From positions 1 to 54,694 of the forward strand of contig DATJYL010000191.1 in NCBI GenBank assembly GCA_035499655.1: 54,694 bases of DNA. Direction: 5' to 3'. Under the pieces are notes generated by a model. The model searched no databases and was not told the origin of the DNA. It was given only the letters and a program-made list of their open reading frames with translations. The translations under genes and the position numbers were made by a program. The DNA comes from Pirellulales bacterium. GTDB lineage: Bacteria; Planctomycetota; Planctomycetia; Pirellulales; JADZDJ01. Below, piece by piece: positions 1 through 9,055 of this stretch (positions are counted from its first letter, which is position 1; every line of letters begins with the position of its first letter).

Positions 1-410
1 GGCTCCAGCGCCAGCACCACGCCAAATTCTTCCGCCACCGGAACCAGCTCTTTCAATGCGGCCGTAACCAGCCGCCGGGCATGGTTGTGCGTGTGGCCTG
101 CCCGCGCTCCGCTGTAAATGACCAGACAGTTGGCGTGCATCGCGGCGGCAAGGTTAATGGCTTCCACCGCATCATCCACGCTTTCGCGGTACGTATGCCC
201 CTCGCTGCCGGTAAATCCGCCGGCCCACAACACGTTGGAAACCGCCAGGCCCGATTGGTTGAGCAACTCAATCCCGCGCTGCTCGCCAAAATCGGAAAGT
301 TTTCGCCGCCAGACGCCGATCGCCGGAATGCCCGCGGCGCAGTAGTGCCGCACGTCCTCCTCGAACGACCAGCGATAGGTCGTCATTTCGTTGATCGAAA
401 GCCGAGGCAT
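1..410 (-). CDS. Sugar phosphate isomerase/epimerase, partial (C-terminus off the left edge)
   Basis: About 136 N-terminal codons are visible; the gene reads leftward out of the window. The start MPRLSINEMTTYRWSFEEDV is typical of xylose-isomerase-like TIM-barrel proteins (AP_endonuc_2 family). Later segments fit the same fold: GIPAIGVWRRKLSDFG on an early strand, then VLWAGGFTGSEGHTYRESVD, then LVIYSGARAGHTHNHARR, which carries several metal-ligand-type His residues. The visible part ends at VVLALEP, a characteristic strand of this fold, with the metal-binding Glu expected there. Family members isomerise or epimerise sugars or inositols in the cytoplasm; the substrate cannot be told from this fragment. 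No Shine-Dalgarno sequence is evident before the ATG at 410. The family is fairly sure, the substrate unknown. Confidence 0.8.
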   Translation of the reverse strand, partial: MPRLSINEMTTYRWSFEEDVRHYCAAGIPAIGVWRRKLSDFGEQRGIELLNQSGLAVSNVLWAGGFTGSEGHTYRESVDDAVEAINLAAAMHANCLVIYSGARAGHTHNHARRLVTAALKELVPVAEEFGVVLALE

Positions 411-548
411 AAGGCAACTCCGTGCCACACGTATCGCGCCACTCCGTCGCAGGCGGCAATGCTGGCTGAGCGAATCGTCCCGCCTGTCAATTCCAGCCTT
501 TCAGCCGCGCATAGTATGGAACATCAGGGCCAATGTGTAAAGCAAAGA

Positions 549-644
549 TGACCAGTGGTAGTGGGCCAATTTGAACATAGCCCGACTGTGTCAGTCGGGA
601 AAAACGGCTGTCGGAATTTCAAATTGTCCCACTACCTGACCAGT
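549..644. mobile_element. 80-bp MITE, copy 1, with 8-bp target duplication
   Basis: The element spans 557-636. Its ends are near-perfect inverted repeats: GGTAGTGGGCCAATTTGAA at 557-575, and the reverse complement of 618-636 reads GGTAGTGGGACAATTTGAA (18 of 19 match). The interior has a hairpin, CCCGACTG-TGT-CAGTCGGG, at 581-599. TGACCAGT occurs directly on both sides (549-556 and 637-644), as expected of an 8-bp target-site duplication. A second 80-bp copy is at 10590-10669. It codes for nothing and must be moved by a transposase encoded elsewhere. Confidence 0.9.
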
Positions 645-672
645 AGCAGGCATGCCGCAGCAGGCGATGCCG

Positions 673-1629
673 CTATTTCTTATCCCGCAAATTCCACGCT
701 TCCAGCCACTCCTGGCCCGCGCGCTTCAAATGGAATTCGGCAATGGCTCGCGGCTCCATGTCGGACATGTGTCCGCCGCCATAGAAAATGGCGATTTTTT
801 TCTTGCCCGCCGCAATTTCTTTTCCCAGCACGCTCAGGGCCGCCTTGTTACGCTCCGTGATCAGTGTCGAACCGTCCGGGCCGTTGAAGGCCGTCATCAC
901 CGTGTCCAGGTCGGCAAATTCCTCAGCCATGATGCGCTTCAGCTTAAGGGCCCGGTCGTGATCGAACAGCGCCAGCATAATGTCGATTTCACTCGATTTG
1001 CCCGGGTTGTTCGCCTGCTCCACCATGCCCGCCGCCATCAAACGCATAAAAATGGTCCAAAAACTTTCACCTTTGTCTTTCATCGATTGCGAAAACTGCT
1101 CGGGCGAAAGATCGGCATGTGTGAAGTTACTCTTGGTGTAATCGATTCCCGACAGTTGATATTCCAACTCCAGTAAATCTTTCACCGCGTTTTGCATCGA
1201 CGACAGCAAATTCCGATTCCGCTCCAGGCCCCCTTTAGGGATGACGGTCCCTTCGGGCGCCACCAATTCATACAGCACCACGTCGTAATGGTCGAATCGG
1301 TTGTTCAACTCGTCGTAGTAGCCCTTTTCCGCGATGTGTACCGCGCTGACCAAATCGACCTGCAAGCCGGGCCGATCGTTCCCGTCGGGAACCAAGTGAA
1401 CAATAGACGTTTCCAATGCCAGCGGGTTTTCGTGATCGTCGTATTTCACCCGCACGTAGCTTTTACCGTCGGCGTTCGATTTACCCGCATGGTTGTCCTG
1501 GGAAGGTTCTCCAGCGACACAGCGAGGCGCGATGGCCAGTCCACCCAGAACGCATGCCAGCAGAAAAACGACAGCCAGCGGCAACGAGGGCGCAGCGAAT
1601 CGAAAGCTGCGAGATTTGAACGGCATCAT
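673..1629 (-). CDS. Secreted TraB/PrgY/TIKI-like protein (putative)
   Basis: A 318-residue protein with an N-terminal hydrophobic stretch (about residues 13-34, LPLAVVFLLACVLGGLAIAP), a probable signal peptide. The region around residues 90-125 resembles the TraB/GumN/TIKI fold: VDLVSAVHIAEKGYYDEL parallels the family's VGTAHVS segment, and YDVVLYELV parallels its DVV.vEL strand. Near the C-terminus KKIAIFYGGGHMSDME resembles the conserved GAGH segment. TraB-like proteins include putative metalloproteases, but catalysis here is unproven. Two ATGs are adjacent (1629 and 1626) and no clear ribosome-binding site decides between them. It could also be a planctomycete-specific family with only remote similarity to TraB. 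Confidence 0.6.
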   Translation of the reverse strand: MMPFKSRSFRFAAPSLPLAVVFLLACVLGGLAIAPRCVAGEPSQDNHAGKSNADGKSYVRVKYDDHENPLALETSIVHLVPDGNDRPGLQVDLVSAVHIAEKGYYDELNNRFDHYDVVLYELVAPEGTVIPKGGLERNRNLLSSMQNAVKDLLELEYQLSGIDYTKSNFTHADLSPEQFSQSMKDKGESFWTIFMRLMAAGMVEQANNPGKSSEIDIMLALFDHDRALKLKRIMAEEFADLDTVMTAFNGPDGSTLITERNKAALSVLGKEIAAGKKKIAIFYGGGHMSDMEPRAIAEFHLKRAGQEWLEAWNLRDKK

Positions 1630-2112
1630 GGAGATTTTTCGATGGAGGCAGTCTTATGTCTGGCGGCAAATGAACCGCCGGCCCAGCCTAAAACTGAGGA
1701 GCGCTTCTGGGAATGGCCCGCGACGCTCCCGTCCGAGTATATGTCCGCAATCGAGGCCAGACAACTAACCCACGGGCCACACAAATAATGGCCCACGGGC
1801 GAGAATGAACGAATAAGAAGCGGTAAATACGGGCGAAGCGACTCCTGCTGGCGTCGTAATCTAGCCTATCCAAATCGTGCGACAGCTAGCGGCATAACAG
1901 GGCAGCAGTACAAATAGCGTCAACGCACTCCATTCAGTTTACCCATTCTATGCAGAAATTGCCCTTACAGGCGTCATTTCCGGCAAAGTTTACCGAAGTT
2001 TGTCAACTCTCCCGCACGGCACAACCGATACTACCGTCACGCTGAAAGCGCGGACCTCTTCCGAGAGCGGTTTGCGCTACCGTGGTTGTGATCTTCGAGG
2101 TGCATACCAACT
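1630..2112. other. Intergenic region, 483 bp, between divergent genes
   Basis: This region separates the divergent TraB-like gene and BBP7 porin gene and should hold promoters for both. I could not identify a convincing -35/-10 pair; a TTGTCA at 2000-2005 lacks a good -10 at normal spacing. No RNA gene or coding frame with family similarity was seen. Confidence 0.4.
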
Positions 2113-3558
2113 ATGCTGCTTGATCGTTACAAGATGTGGCTTGTGGTGCTGACCGCTTTGCTGGTCGGTGGCAGTGCTAATGCTGCGCGGGCCCAAGATT
2201 GGACCCCATTCGGACCCAGCAACATACGGTACGATTTGGACCTGTTCGCACCGCCCGACCTCAGTGCTTACGCGAATTGGCCACGGCCAAACGAAGGAAT
2301 GTTCTTTCAGTACGACCGGCTGTATTGGGCCATTTCCGGCCCGAGACGGCAAGCCATTGGTGAGCCGGGGACCACGGAAGGTTTTTTTAACGGCCCCGCG
2401 CAATTCAATCCAGATCTTCAGCCGGTCGGCTCTTCCATCCTGACGCCTTATAGCAGCAGCGCAGACAATGGTTTTATTCACGCCGATCAAACCTGGGGAA
2501 ACCGGTTTGAATTGGGGTTTGTAGAAGACGATAAAGGCTGGCTCGTCAGCATTATGAACCTGCAGAACCAAACGCAGAGTTACGTGTTCAACAGCGGCAC
2601 CAACGCCGCTGGCGTGCAAAACCCGGCCGGTTTGACCATGGTATTCCGCGATCCGCAACATCTGTTGCTGGGCTTCGTCGACACTAATAACGATACTTAT
2701 GACGACGATCTGAACGTCGGGAATCCGTTAGTGATCGGAACACCTAATGTATTTGGCAGACCGAAGAACACCTCAGGGCCAACGCCAAATGCGAATCTAG
2801 CTCCTGATGGCACCATTATCCCCACAACCTATGCCGGTTTTACCGACTTCGGCGATGAAGTGCCTTTAGTCCCCTTGTTCAATACCATCACGGCGGTTAA
2901 CCAAACCAGTATGGTGGGGACGGAAATCACTCGCACCTGGCAATATCCGACGACCCAATACGGCGTGTGGAATCTGTTATTCGGCGTCCGCTGGCTGTTG
3001 CTTCGCGATGTGTTTGGCGTGACCGCCGTCAACGACGCCAGCACAACCGCTTTAGCCGACGGCAGCGGTCCCTTGGTCCCCGAAGCATTGCCCGGAACAA
3101 GCTTCTGGGATTCAACCGTCGACAACAACATGTTTGGGCCGCAAATCGGTTTCCGTTATAGCCACGATGTGGCGCGGTTTAGCATTTTGACGGAGTTCCG
3201 TTTTATGGCCGCCGTCAACTTCCAATCTACCCATTTGAATGGTGAATTGGCTTCCGGATTGCCCCTGGCCACAGCCAATCCCACCAACGTGCCGTTACTG
3301 TTATACGGCACGGCTTTCAATAGCTGGAAGTACGACGAAACTTTCTCGCCCGTGGGCGAACTGCGCGTGGGCGTAAGCTATCAGCTTACCAAGGCCGTGG
3401 CGGTGCAAGCTGGCTACAATGCAATTTTGGGTGGCGGCATCAGCCGTGCTAGCCGCCGAATCGATTACGTCCTTCCGGCATTGCAGATCAATAACACCAA
3501 TAAGAACGATGCGTTCTTTACCGACGGCATAAATCTAGGCGTCTCGTTCAATCGCTAG
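2113..3558 (+). CDS. BBP7 family outer-membrane beta-barrel protein
   Basis: A 481-residue protein of the planctomycete BBP7 (DUF1551-type) family. The signal peptide is WLVVLTALLVGGSANAARA, followed by a mature start at about residue 28 (QDWTPFG). The MFFQYDRLYWAISGPRR segment near residue 63 and the alternating polar/aromatic strands (RFELGFVEDDKGWLVSIMNL; WNLLFGVRWLLLRDVFGV; QIGFRYSHDVARFSILTEF) are typical of the barrel. It ends with LTKAVAVQAGYNAILGGGI and a final strand GINLGVSFNR; the terminal aromatic-basic strand suits outer-membrane insertion. Function is unknown, presumably a porin or structural outer-membrane protein. Translation could also begin at the ATG at 2134 (MWLVV), which would leave a shorter signal peptide. 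Confidence 0.88.
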   Translation: MLLDRYKMWLVVLTALLVGGSANAARAQDWTPFGPSNIRYDLDLFAPPDLSAYANWPRPNEGMFFQYDRLYWAISGPRRQAIGEPGTTEGFFNGPAQFNPDLQPVGSSILTPYSSSADNGFIHADQTWGNRFELGFVEDDKGWLVSIMNLQNQTQSYVFNSGTNAAGVQNPAGLTMVFRDPQHLLLGFVDTNNDTYDDDLNVGNPLVIGTPNVFGRPKNTSGPTPNANLAPDGTIIPTTYAGFTDFGDEVPLVPLFNTITAVNQTSMVGTEITRTWQYPTTQYGVWNLLFGVRWLLLRDVFGVTAVNDASTTALADGSGPLVPEALPGTSFWDSTVDNNMFGPQIGFRYSHDVARFSILTEFRFMAAVNFQSTHLNGELASGLPLATANPTNVPLLLYGTAFNSWKYDETFSPVGELRVGVSYQLTKAVAVQAGYNAILGGGISRASRRIDYVLPALQINNTNKNDAFFTDGINLGVSFNR

Positions 3559-3699
3559 GACCAGGGCGAAAGATAGGCCAAAGAAAGTGGCCGTGGCCTA
3601 AAGGCGGTATTCTCCCCCTCGCCGGCCATTCACAATCAGCTACCGCGAATCAAACGTAGCTTCGCCGCCAAGCCCCGCCAGCGATTTTGCAGCGAACTG

Positions 3700-3882
3700 C
3701 TAGTTCTGGGCGATTTGGAGCTTTCGCAACTCTTCGAGCTCGCTCTGCAAGCGGTGCCGCAAGGGGCTTTCCGCACGCAATTCATCGAGCAATTCTTCCG
3801 CCTTGACAAACGTTTCTTCGTTGTAGGCGCCCCCTTTGAATAGGGCGTGCCAGCTCCCGGATACTTCTCTTTCGGTCAACAC
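3700..3882 (-). CDS. Small hypothetical protein, 60 residues
   Basis: A short charged protein (ETFVKAEELLDELRAESPLRHRLQSELEELRKLQ) predicted to be almost wholly helical and possibly coiled-coil, with a glutamate/leucine heptad feel. Its start is GTG (3882) or TTG (3879); an AGGAG overlaps this position, so the exact start is uncertain. It is free-standing, facing the BBP7 gene. No family was recognised. Composition is coding-like, but length and weak start keep confidence moderate. Confidence 0.5.
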   Translation of the reverse strand: MLTEREVSGSWHALFKGGAYNEETFVKAEELLDELRAESPLRHRLQSELEELRKLQIAQN

Positions 3883-4219
3883 TCCTGGAACCCTCTGGGT
3901 GAAAGGAATAGTGCTTGCCTACCCTAATCCTAAACTATTCGTAATATTCCGCAAGTGAAATTTATTTTCGGTCCTTCCCGGCTTGCTGTGCTGGCGTTGA
4001 ATGAAGTGGAATTTGAACGCCACTGCTTCAAAATGTTCAAATTTCAGCGCTCCTCATCATTGCCGCCAGGCATTCATCGGAGTCTAGCCGTTTCATACTG
4101 GTAAATCTGCAGCAGGTCCGCCTCGCGCTATGAACCGGTGCCAAAAACACCGGCATCCTCGTCAAAAGCACCCTTTCGCTGAATTGACTATTTTTACGTG
4201 ACGCGATGATAATGCCCTG
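3883..4219. other. Intergenic region, 337 bp
   Basis: Divergent intergenic region between the 60-residue protein and the SDR gene. It is locally AT-rich around 3920-3970. No repeat, RNA or additional coding frame could be supported. Confidence 0.35.
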
Positions 4220-4981
4220 ATGGCATCAAAAAAAGTCGCCCTGATTACTGGCAGCGGCAAGCGCCGATTGGGCTGGCATGTGGCCGAAGCCTTGGCGAAG
4301 CGCGGTTATGCCATCGCGGTGCATTATCGCAGTTCGGCGTCCGAAGCTGTCGAAACCGTAGAACATTTGCGCGGCCTCAACGTCGAAGCCGAGGCCTTCG
4401 CCGCCGATTTAACCAACGAGCAGGCGGTTCGCGATCTGGTGCAAAAGGCGCTCGCCAAATTCGGCCGAATCGACGTGCTGGTCAACACCGCTGCCACCTG
4501 GAAAAGCAAGCGATTGGAAGACACCACCGCCGCCGAGCTCCGCGGATTTTTGGAAACCAACACGCTGGGCACGTTTCTCTGTTGCCAGCAAGTGGGTCTG
4601 GCCATGACGAAGCAGCCGGAGGGTGGCTCATTGATTACTTTCGGCGATTGGGCCTGCATTCGGCCATACCTGAACTATGCCGCCTATTTTCCGTCCAAAG
4701 GAGCCATTCCCGCGCTCACTCGCACGTTTGCCGTGGAGTTGGGAACTCGCAATCCGCGCGTGCGGGTCAACTGCATTCTTCCCGGACCCGTGATGCTCCC
4801 CCCCGATCTCTCGGCCGCCGAGCGCGAGCAAGCCATTCAGGCGACATTGGTCAAGCGCGAGGGGAGCCCGGAAAACATCGTTCTGGCCGTGCTGCATTTC
4901 ATCGACAACGATTTTGTCACTGGCGCATGTTTGCCCGTCGACGGCGGCCGAAGTGTCTTTGCTGTTGATAGCGAAAGTTAG
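4220..4981 (+). CDS. SDR oxidoreductase of the pteridine reductase (PTR1/FolM) type
   Basis: A 253-residue short-chain dehydrogenase. The N-terminal cofactor motif is TGSGKRRLG, followed by HYRSSA at residues 36-41, which matches the HYHRSA-like segment that gives PTR1-type enzymes NADPH preference. The catalytic Ser of classical SDRs is replaced: D143, Y156 and K160 lie at spacings of 13 and 17, the same as the D181-Y194-K198 triad of Leishmania PTR1. The segment is ITFGDWACIRPYLNYAAY followed by FPSKG. NNAG is NTAA here. The likely reaction is NADPH-dependent reduction of a dihydropterin, as for FolM/PTR1. It ends five bases before the convergent GH3 gene. A generic SDR annotation would miss the triad. 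Confidence 0.75.
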   Translation: MASKKVALITGSGKRRLGWHVAEALAKRGYAIAVHYRSSASEAVETVEHLRGLNVEAEAFAADLTNEQAVRDLVQKALAKFGRIDVLVNTAATWKSKRLEDTTAAELRGFLETNTLGTFLCCQQVGLAMTKQPEGGSLITFGDWACIRPYLNYAAYFPSKGAIPALTRTFAVELGTRNPRVRVNCILPGPVMLPPDLSAAEREQAIQATLVKREGSPENIVLAVLHFIDNDFVTGACLPVDGGRSVFAVDSES

Positions 4982-4985
4982 GGCT

Positions 4986-6821
4986 CTAGTAGCTCAAGCC
5001 AAATCCATATGGAAACAGCGCTTTATCCGCGCCGGGATCGCCCGCGTGCAGCGGAACTTGATCCATGTTGCGCGGCCAGGTTTGCGGCAACCTGCCCGTC
5101 GGTTTGTAATCGCCAAACACGACATCGGCCACGCCGTCTCCCTCCGTTCCCGGCAGCCACGCGGCAACGAAGACGTCGCTGTTATCCAAGGCGGAGTCCA
5201 GAATCATCGGCAGACCCGAAAGCAACAGCGTGATCACCGGCGCGCCCGATTGCTTCGCCTTTTGCACCAAATCCAAATCATGTTGCCTGAGGCTCAAATC
5301 CTTCCGGTCTCCCATCCCTTCGGCGTATGGCTGTTCGGCGATCACCACCAACACGGCGTCGGCGCCTTTGCCATCATCGCCGCTTCCATCAGCGGAAAAA
5401 GTAACTTTAGCCCCCTGGGCCACTGCCTTACGAATCGCCGCCAAAATCGTGGTTCCCCCATGCGTAACCGGCCCCGGCTTACCCTGCCAATCAATGGTCC
5501 AGCCTCCGCACTGCAGGCCAATGTCGTCGGCTCCCTTGCCGATCACGTGCAAATGCTGAATGTCTTTCTTCAGCGGCAACGCATGCTTGTCGTTTTTGAG
5601 CAGCACCAGCGATTCCTGCACGCACTGCCGCGCCACGGCCCGATGCTCCGCCGAGCCCACTTTGTCCGTATATGCGCTGTCGGTCAGCGGATGATCGAAC
5701 AGCCGCGTTTGAAATTTCACGCGCAAAATTCGCCGCACCGCATCGTCGATCCGGCTTTGCGGCACACGCCCTTCGTCGACCAGTTCCTTCAAGTCCTTGA
5801 TGAACTCCACGTAGTTGTTCTTCTTGCCGGGCGCGTTGGGAATCATAATCATGTCCAGCCCGGCATTGATCGATTCTTCAATGTCTTTTTTATAATCGGG
5901 CGAAAGTTGATCGATGGCCGCCCAATCGGAAACTAGAAAGCCGGAAAAGCCGAGTTCTCCCTTGAGCACATCACTGAGCAAATATTTGTTGCCGCTCATT
6001 TTTTGTCCGTTCCAACTGCTGTACGACACCATGATGGTTCCGACGCCCGCTTTTACGGCCGCCTGATAACCCGGCAGAAAAATTTTCCGCAGCGTAGCTT
6101 CATCGCACTCGGTATTGCCCTGATCTTTACCGTCGGTCGTGCCGCCATCCCCCAAATAATGTTTGGCACAGGCGACCACCGACGTAGGGTCGGCCAAGTT
6201 TTTGCCCTGAAATCCGCGAACCGAAGCTGCCCCCAACGAAACGGCCAACTCCGGCGATTCGCCAAAACTTTCGTACGTGCGCCCCCAACGCGGATTGCGC
6301 GCCACGGCAATGCACGGCGCGAACGCCCAGTTGATGCCCGTGCCCGCCATTTCTTCGGCCGTTACGCGGCTGGCCCGTTCCACCAAATCCGGATCGCGCG
6401 TGGCCCCCAGTCCTATGTTGTGTGGAAAAATCACGGCGCCGTCGATGTTGCTGTGCCCATGCACGGCGTCAATGCCGTAGATGATCGGAATTTTCAGCCG
6501 CGTTTGCAGCGCTGGCGACTGAAAGCTGTCGTAAAACTTCGCCCAGGCTTGGGCCGTGTTGTCGTGGTGCGGCGGATCGGAACTGCCTCCGCTAAGAACC
6601 GAGCCGAGAAAGTACTTTTGAACGTCGCTTTTATCTTTCAAGGCCTCCGAATCGACTTGCGTCATCTGCCCGATTTTTTCCTCCAGCGTCATTTGCTTAA
6701 GCAGGGCGTCGACTTTAGCGTTGATTTTGTCGTCGGCCCATGCCGGTTTTGGCAATGCAACTTGCGAACTCAGAACCAACGCCACAACCAGGGGAACTGC
6801 TGATGAATAGAACTTAATCAC
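4986..6821 (-). CDS. Secreted glycoside hydrolase family 3 beta-glucosidase
   Basis: A GH3 enzyme of 611 residues using a GTG start at 6821, preceded by AAAGGAG at 6826-6832. The upstream in-frame ATG at 6896 would put 25 unrelated residues before a clean signal peptide ([18 protein letters not shown] ending in PAWA), so the GTG is preferred. Domain 1 (TIM barrel) shows [40 protein letters not shown] and KHYLGDGG. The nucleophile is D299 in [11 protein letters not shown]. Domain 2 (alpha/beta sandwich) follows from about residue 400 with ESLVLLKND and ends at [10 protein letters not shown], so the fibronectin-like third domain of many GH3 enzymes is absent. It should remove glucose or similar units from beta-linked glycans outside the cytoplasm. 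Confidence 0.92.
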   Translation of the reverse strand: MIKFYSSAVPLVVALVLSSQVALPKPAWADDKINAKVDALLKQMTLEEKIGQMTQVDSEALKDKSDVQKYFLGSVLSGGSSDPPHHDNTAQAWAKFYDSFQSPALQTRLKIPIIYGIDAVHGHSNIDGAVIFPHNIGLGATRDPDLVERASRVTAEEMAGTGINWAFAPCIAVARNPRWGRTYESFGESPELAVSLGAASVRGFQGKNLADPTSVVACAKHYLGDGGTTDGKDQGNTECDEATLRKIFLPGYQAAVKAGVGTIMVSYSSWNGQKMSGNKYLLSDVLKGELGFSGFLVSDWAAIDQLSPDYKKDIEESINAGLDMIMIPNAPGKKNNYVEFIKDLKELVDEGRVPQSRIDDAVRRILRVKFQTRLFDHPLTDSAYTDKVGSAEHRAVARQCVQESLVLLKNDKHALPLKKDIQHLHVIGKGADDIGLQCGGWTIDWQGKPGPVTHGGTTILAAIRKAVAQGAKVTFSADGSGDDGKGADAVLVVIAEQPYAEGMGDRKDLSLRQHDLDLVQKAKQSGAPVITLLLSGLPMILDSALDNSDVFVAAWLPGTEGDGVADVVFGDYKPTGRLPQTWPRNMDQVPLHAGDPGADKALFPYGFGLSY

Positions 6822-6975
6822 GGTGCTCCTTTGCGCCCGGCAGGCTTGCATGAGATGTTCAAGGGGCCATCCGCAGCTTTCAGCCCTCTTGCGCAAATGC
6901 GCCGCTGCGCTGAAAGTGCCTACGGTTGCTTTCGCTCCCCCCGGTGCGCAAGCGGTCTGCTCAAATCGTCGAATT

Positions 6976-7290
6976 TCAAAAAATGCCCAACTGATCCCGG
7001 GCCGATTCGGTCATCAAATCGGGCGACCACGGCGGCGTCATCACCAACTTCACTTCCACTTCTCCCACGCCCGCCAGTGCCCCCAGCACTTGTTTGCTCT
7101 GACCGATAAGTTGCGGACCCGCCGGACAGGCCGGGCTGGTCATCGTCATTTCGATCTTGATGTTTTCCTTCTCGCCCGCCGGTTCCACATTGACCGCATA
7201 CACCAGCCCCAGGTCGATAATGTTGACGAACAATTCCGGGTCGATCACCTGCTTAAGCGTTTCGCGGACCGCGTCTTCGGTTATGGGCAT
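6976..7290 (-). CDS. MIP18/DUF59 family iron-sulfur assembly factor (SufT/PaaD-like)
   Basis: A 104-residue single-domain protein with the family hallmarks: [19 protein letters not shown] at residues 17-35, then [13 protein letters not shown] with the conserved reactive Cys, and [17 protein letters not shown] near the end. Relatives act late in Fe-S cluster delivery (SufT) or in phenylacetyl-CoA oxygenase assembly (PaaD). The minus-strand neighbour upstream encodes a Rieske 2Fe-2S protein, with three palindromic repeats between the two genes. The context supports a role in Fe-S maturation in the cytoplasm. Confidence 0.88.
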   Translation of the reverse strand: MPITEDAVRETLKQVIDPELFVNIIDLGLVYAVNVEPAGEKENIKIEMTMTSPACPAGPQLIGQSKQVLGALAGVGEVEVKLVMTPPWSPDLMTESARDQLGIF

Positions 7291-7307
7291 CGCAGTATCC
7301 TTCTCCC

Positions 7308-7394
7308 AGCCGACAACTTAGTCGTCGGTCTCCCCAAGCCGACAACTTAGTCGTCGGTCTACCCAAGCCGACGACTTAGTCGTCGGACTCCTGC
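7308..7394. repeat. Three tandem 29-bp palindromic repeats
   Basis: Units begin at 7308, 7337 and 7366 with an exact 29-base period. Each holds a hairpin-forming core, CCGACGACTTAGTCGTCGG in unit 3; units 1 and 2 have a single change (CCGACAACTTAGTCGTCGG). The linkers differ by one or two bases. The array fills most of the gap between the Rieske gene (stop at 7435) and the MIP18 gene (start at 7290), so it would be transcribed between them if they are co-expressed. Confidence 0.9.
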
Positions 7395-7434
7395 GGCAAA
7401 GCCGCCAACTTGGGCCAATCATAATCGCTGCTAA

Positions 7435-7755
7435 TTATTCGCGCAATTTTACAAACACCTCATCGCCTTCAACTTTCACCTCATGGGCTTCGGTTGCCTG
7501 CGTGGCCGGCATGGTTAACGCGGCGCCGTTGCGGATATCGAACTTCGCTCCATGCCGCGGACAAGCAATGGTGCACGCCGTGGCGTCCAGCGCTCCTTCG
7601 CTCAGCGGGCCGCCGTCGTGGGTACACACGTCGTCCAGGGCGTAAAACTTGCCGCCAACGCGGAACAGCACCACCAGCCGCTCTTCCACCTCCACCAACA
7701 TTTTACCTGGATCGGCCAATTCCGTCACCTTGGTGACCCGTACGAAGTCAGGCAT
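7435..7755 (-). CDS. Small Rieske-type [2Fe-2S] ferredoxin-like protein 1
   Basis: A 106-residue single-domain Rieske protein. The cluster ligands are in CTHDGG (C-x-H) and CPRHG (C-x-x-H), separated by the usual loop. MPDFVRVTKV is chosen as the start (ATG at 7755) because the second Rieske protein in this window starts the same way (MPDYVPVAKV); a longer frame to 7782 adds only nine residues. Such stand-alone proteins resemble the ferredoxin subunit of ring-hydroxylating oxygenases and the small subunit NirD, and act as cytoplasmic electron carriers. No oxygenase is adjacent. It lies upstream of the MIP18 gene on the same strand. Confidence 0.9.
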   Translation of the reverse strand: MPDFVRVTKVTELADPGKMLVEVEERLVVLFRVGGKFYALDDVCTHDGGPLSEGALDATACTIACPRHGAKFDIRNGAALTMPATQATEAHEVKVEGDEVFVKLRE

Positions 7756-7920
7756 GAGCGAATTCTCACCGTTGCAAATCATTATTCAGGCCGTATGCTG
7801 CACTTCATTGTCGTAACACAAACTTACGGGCCTGCAAGGGGAAATCGGCCCGATTTTGTCTTGAAGTGCAATTTCACTCGGCATTTGCGATCCGCCTTCC
7901 GATGGGAGAAGTGATAGTCA

Positions 7921-9030
7921 ATGTGCCCCACGCGAACCCAATCCCCGTTGCTGCCGATTGAACTAGACCTCTCGGCGGCCTTCTCGTTCGAGCAGGGTTT
8001 TGGCCGGGCCCAATGGTTGCAGCTTGGCCCGCAACTGGAGCAAGCCCGGGCTGCGGTGTTGGAAGCAGTGGCCGCTGAAGCTGAAACAGGATTGAACCAC
8101 GTGCGGCCGCAGCACATATTGGCCGATTATCACCGTCAGCGCAAAAGCAGTTTACTGGGGCAAATATTGACGCTGGCCAAACGGTTGCGCGAAACGGTCG
8201 ACAGTGTGGTGATTCTTGGACCACCACAACGAACCACTGCGGCCCATGCGCTGCTGGCCGCTTGTGCTCACCCATATCACAACAGTTTATCGCGCGGCCA
8301 GCGCGGCGGCCGGCCCCGAATTTTTTTTGCCCCGGCCGTGCCCGACAACGATGCTTTGCAAGCGCTGCTGGAAATCCTGCCGCACGGCCGGTCGTTGCAC
8401 ACCATTGACCAGCGCTGGGGATTGTTGGCCATCGACGAACACGGCGGCGCGAACGCCGACGAGACAGGCCAAAACGGTTCTCAACTGCTTGCCGGGCTAT
8501 TCAGCTTTCTGTGGGACGCACTGCAAACGACGACCACGGCGGTTGAGGAAACGCAACTGGCCGCTGTGGTAGGACCGTCACCTTCTCCACTGCTGTCGCT
8601 GGCCAAGCAAATTGGCTTGCCGACAATTGTATGGGAAGGGACAGCTTGCATCGCTCCAGGCCCGACCAACGGTCGCGGCTTTGTAATTCCCACTTCTGAT
8701 TTTTTTCATCCCGGAGTGCTGCTGGCCGGTTCGGTGATGGGCATCGACATTGTGAAATTGCTGCATGGCGCCGCGGCGATGTGGCGCCGGTTTGCCGCCG
8801 CGCCGCCAGGCGACAATCCCCCGCTCAATTTGGCCGGCCTGCGCCACTTGCTGGCAGCGCGCCGCAAAATTAGCGACGGAATCAAAAGCTGCATCATCGA
8901 CCCCAGCATCATGGCTCTCGCTCCATTGGCAGAACAAATCGAACCTTCCTCACTCCTCACCCTTCACCCCTCACCCCTCACCCCTCACTCCTCACCACTC
9001 ACTCCTCATCCAATGGCTCCCGCAATCTAG
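7921..9030 (+). CDS. Degenerate glucose-6-phosphate isomerase paralogue
   Basis: This 369-residue frame aligns, from memory, with the planctomycete form of glucose-6-phosphate isomerase: YHRQRKSSLLGQI, then AHPYHNSLSRGQRGGRPR, then DNDALQALLEIL, and later VKLLHGAAAMWRRF followed by APPGDNP. The two phosphate-binding signatures are lost: the glycine-rich GIGGS site reads LGPPQRTTA and the SKSGGT site reads DEHGGANAD. The frame then runs into nine heptamer repeats (8950-9012) that encode a low-complexity tail (HPSPLTPHSSPLTPHP) and stops. The segment that should carry the catalytic ESLGK region is missing. The isomerase C-terminus reappears downstream in another frame. Most likely an inactive remnant, though the long open frame means a non-catalytic protein cannot be excluded. 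Confidence 0.75.
   Translation: MCPTRTQSPLLPIELDLSAAFSFEQGFGRAQWLQLGPQLEQARAAVLEAVAAEAETGLNHVRPQHILADYHRQRKSSLLGQILTLAKRLRETVDSVVILGPPQRTTAAHALLAACAHPYHNSLSRGQRGGRPRIFFAPAVPDNDALQALLEILPHGRSLHTIDQRWGLLAIDEHGGANADETGQNGSQLLAGLFSFLWDALQTTTTAVEETQLAAVVGPSPSPLLSLAKQIGLPTIVWEGTACIAPGPTNGRGFVIPTSDFFHPGVLLAGSVMGIDIVKLLHGAAAMWRRFAAAPPGDNPPLNLAGLRHLLAARRKISDGIKSCIIDPSIMALAPLAEQIEPSSLLTLHPSPLTPHSSPLTPHPMAPAI
8950..9012. repeat. Heptamer tandem repeat (TCACYCC), nine units
   Basis: Nine successive 7-base units (TCACTCC, TCACCCT, TCACCCC three times, TCACTCC, TCACCAC, TCACTCC, TCATCCA) run for 63 bases inside the end of the isomerase-like gene. The same unit family recurs at 9310-9358. Confidence 0.92.
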
Positions 9031-9055
9031 CCGTAGCGACCGGCTGTGCATTAAA

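Noticed and set aside
3574-3600. TAGGCCA/TGGCCTA stem downstream of the BBP7 gene as a terminator
   Set aside because: Only seven pairs with a 13-base loop and no T-run, so it is too weak to call.
4914-5936. 340-codon plus-strand frame opposite the GH3 gene
   Set aside because: Shadow of the GH3 reading frame; composition is unlike a protein and no motif was seen.
7308-7394. CRISPR-like array
   Set aside because: Repeats are contiguous with no spacers and only three units; no cas genes are nearby.
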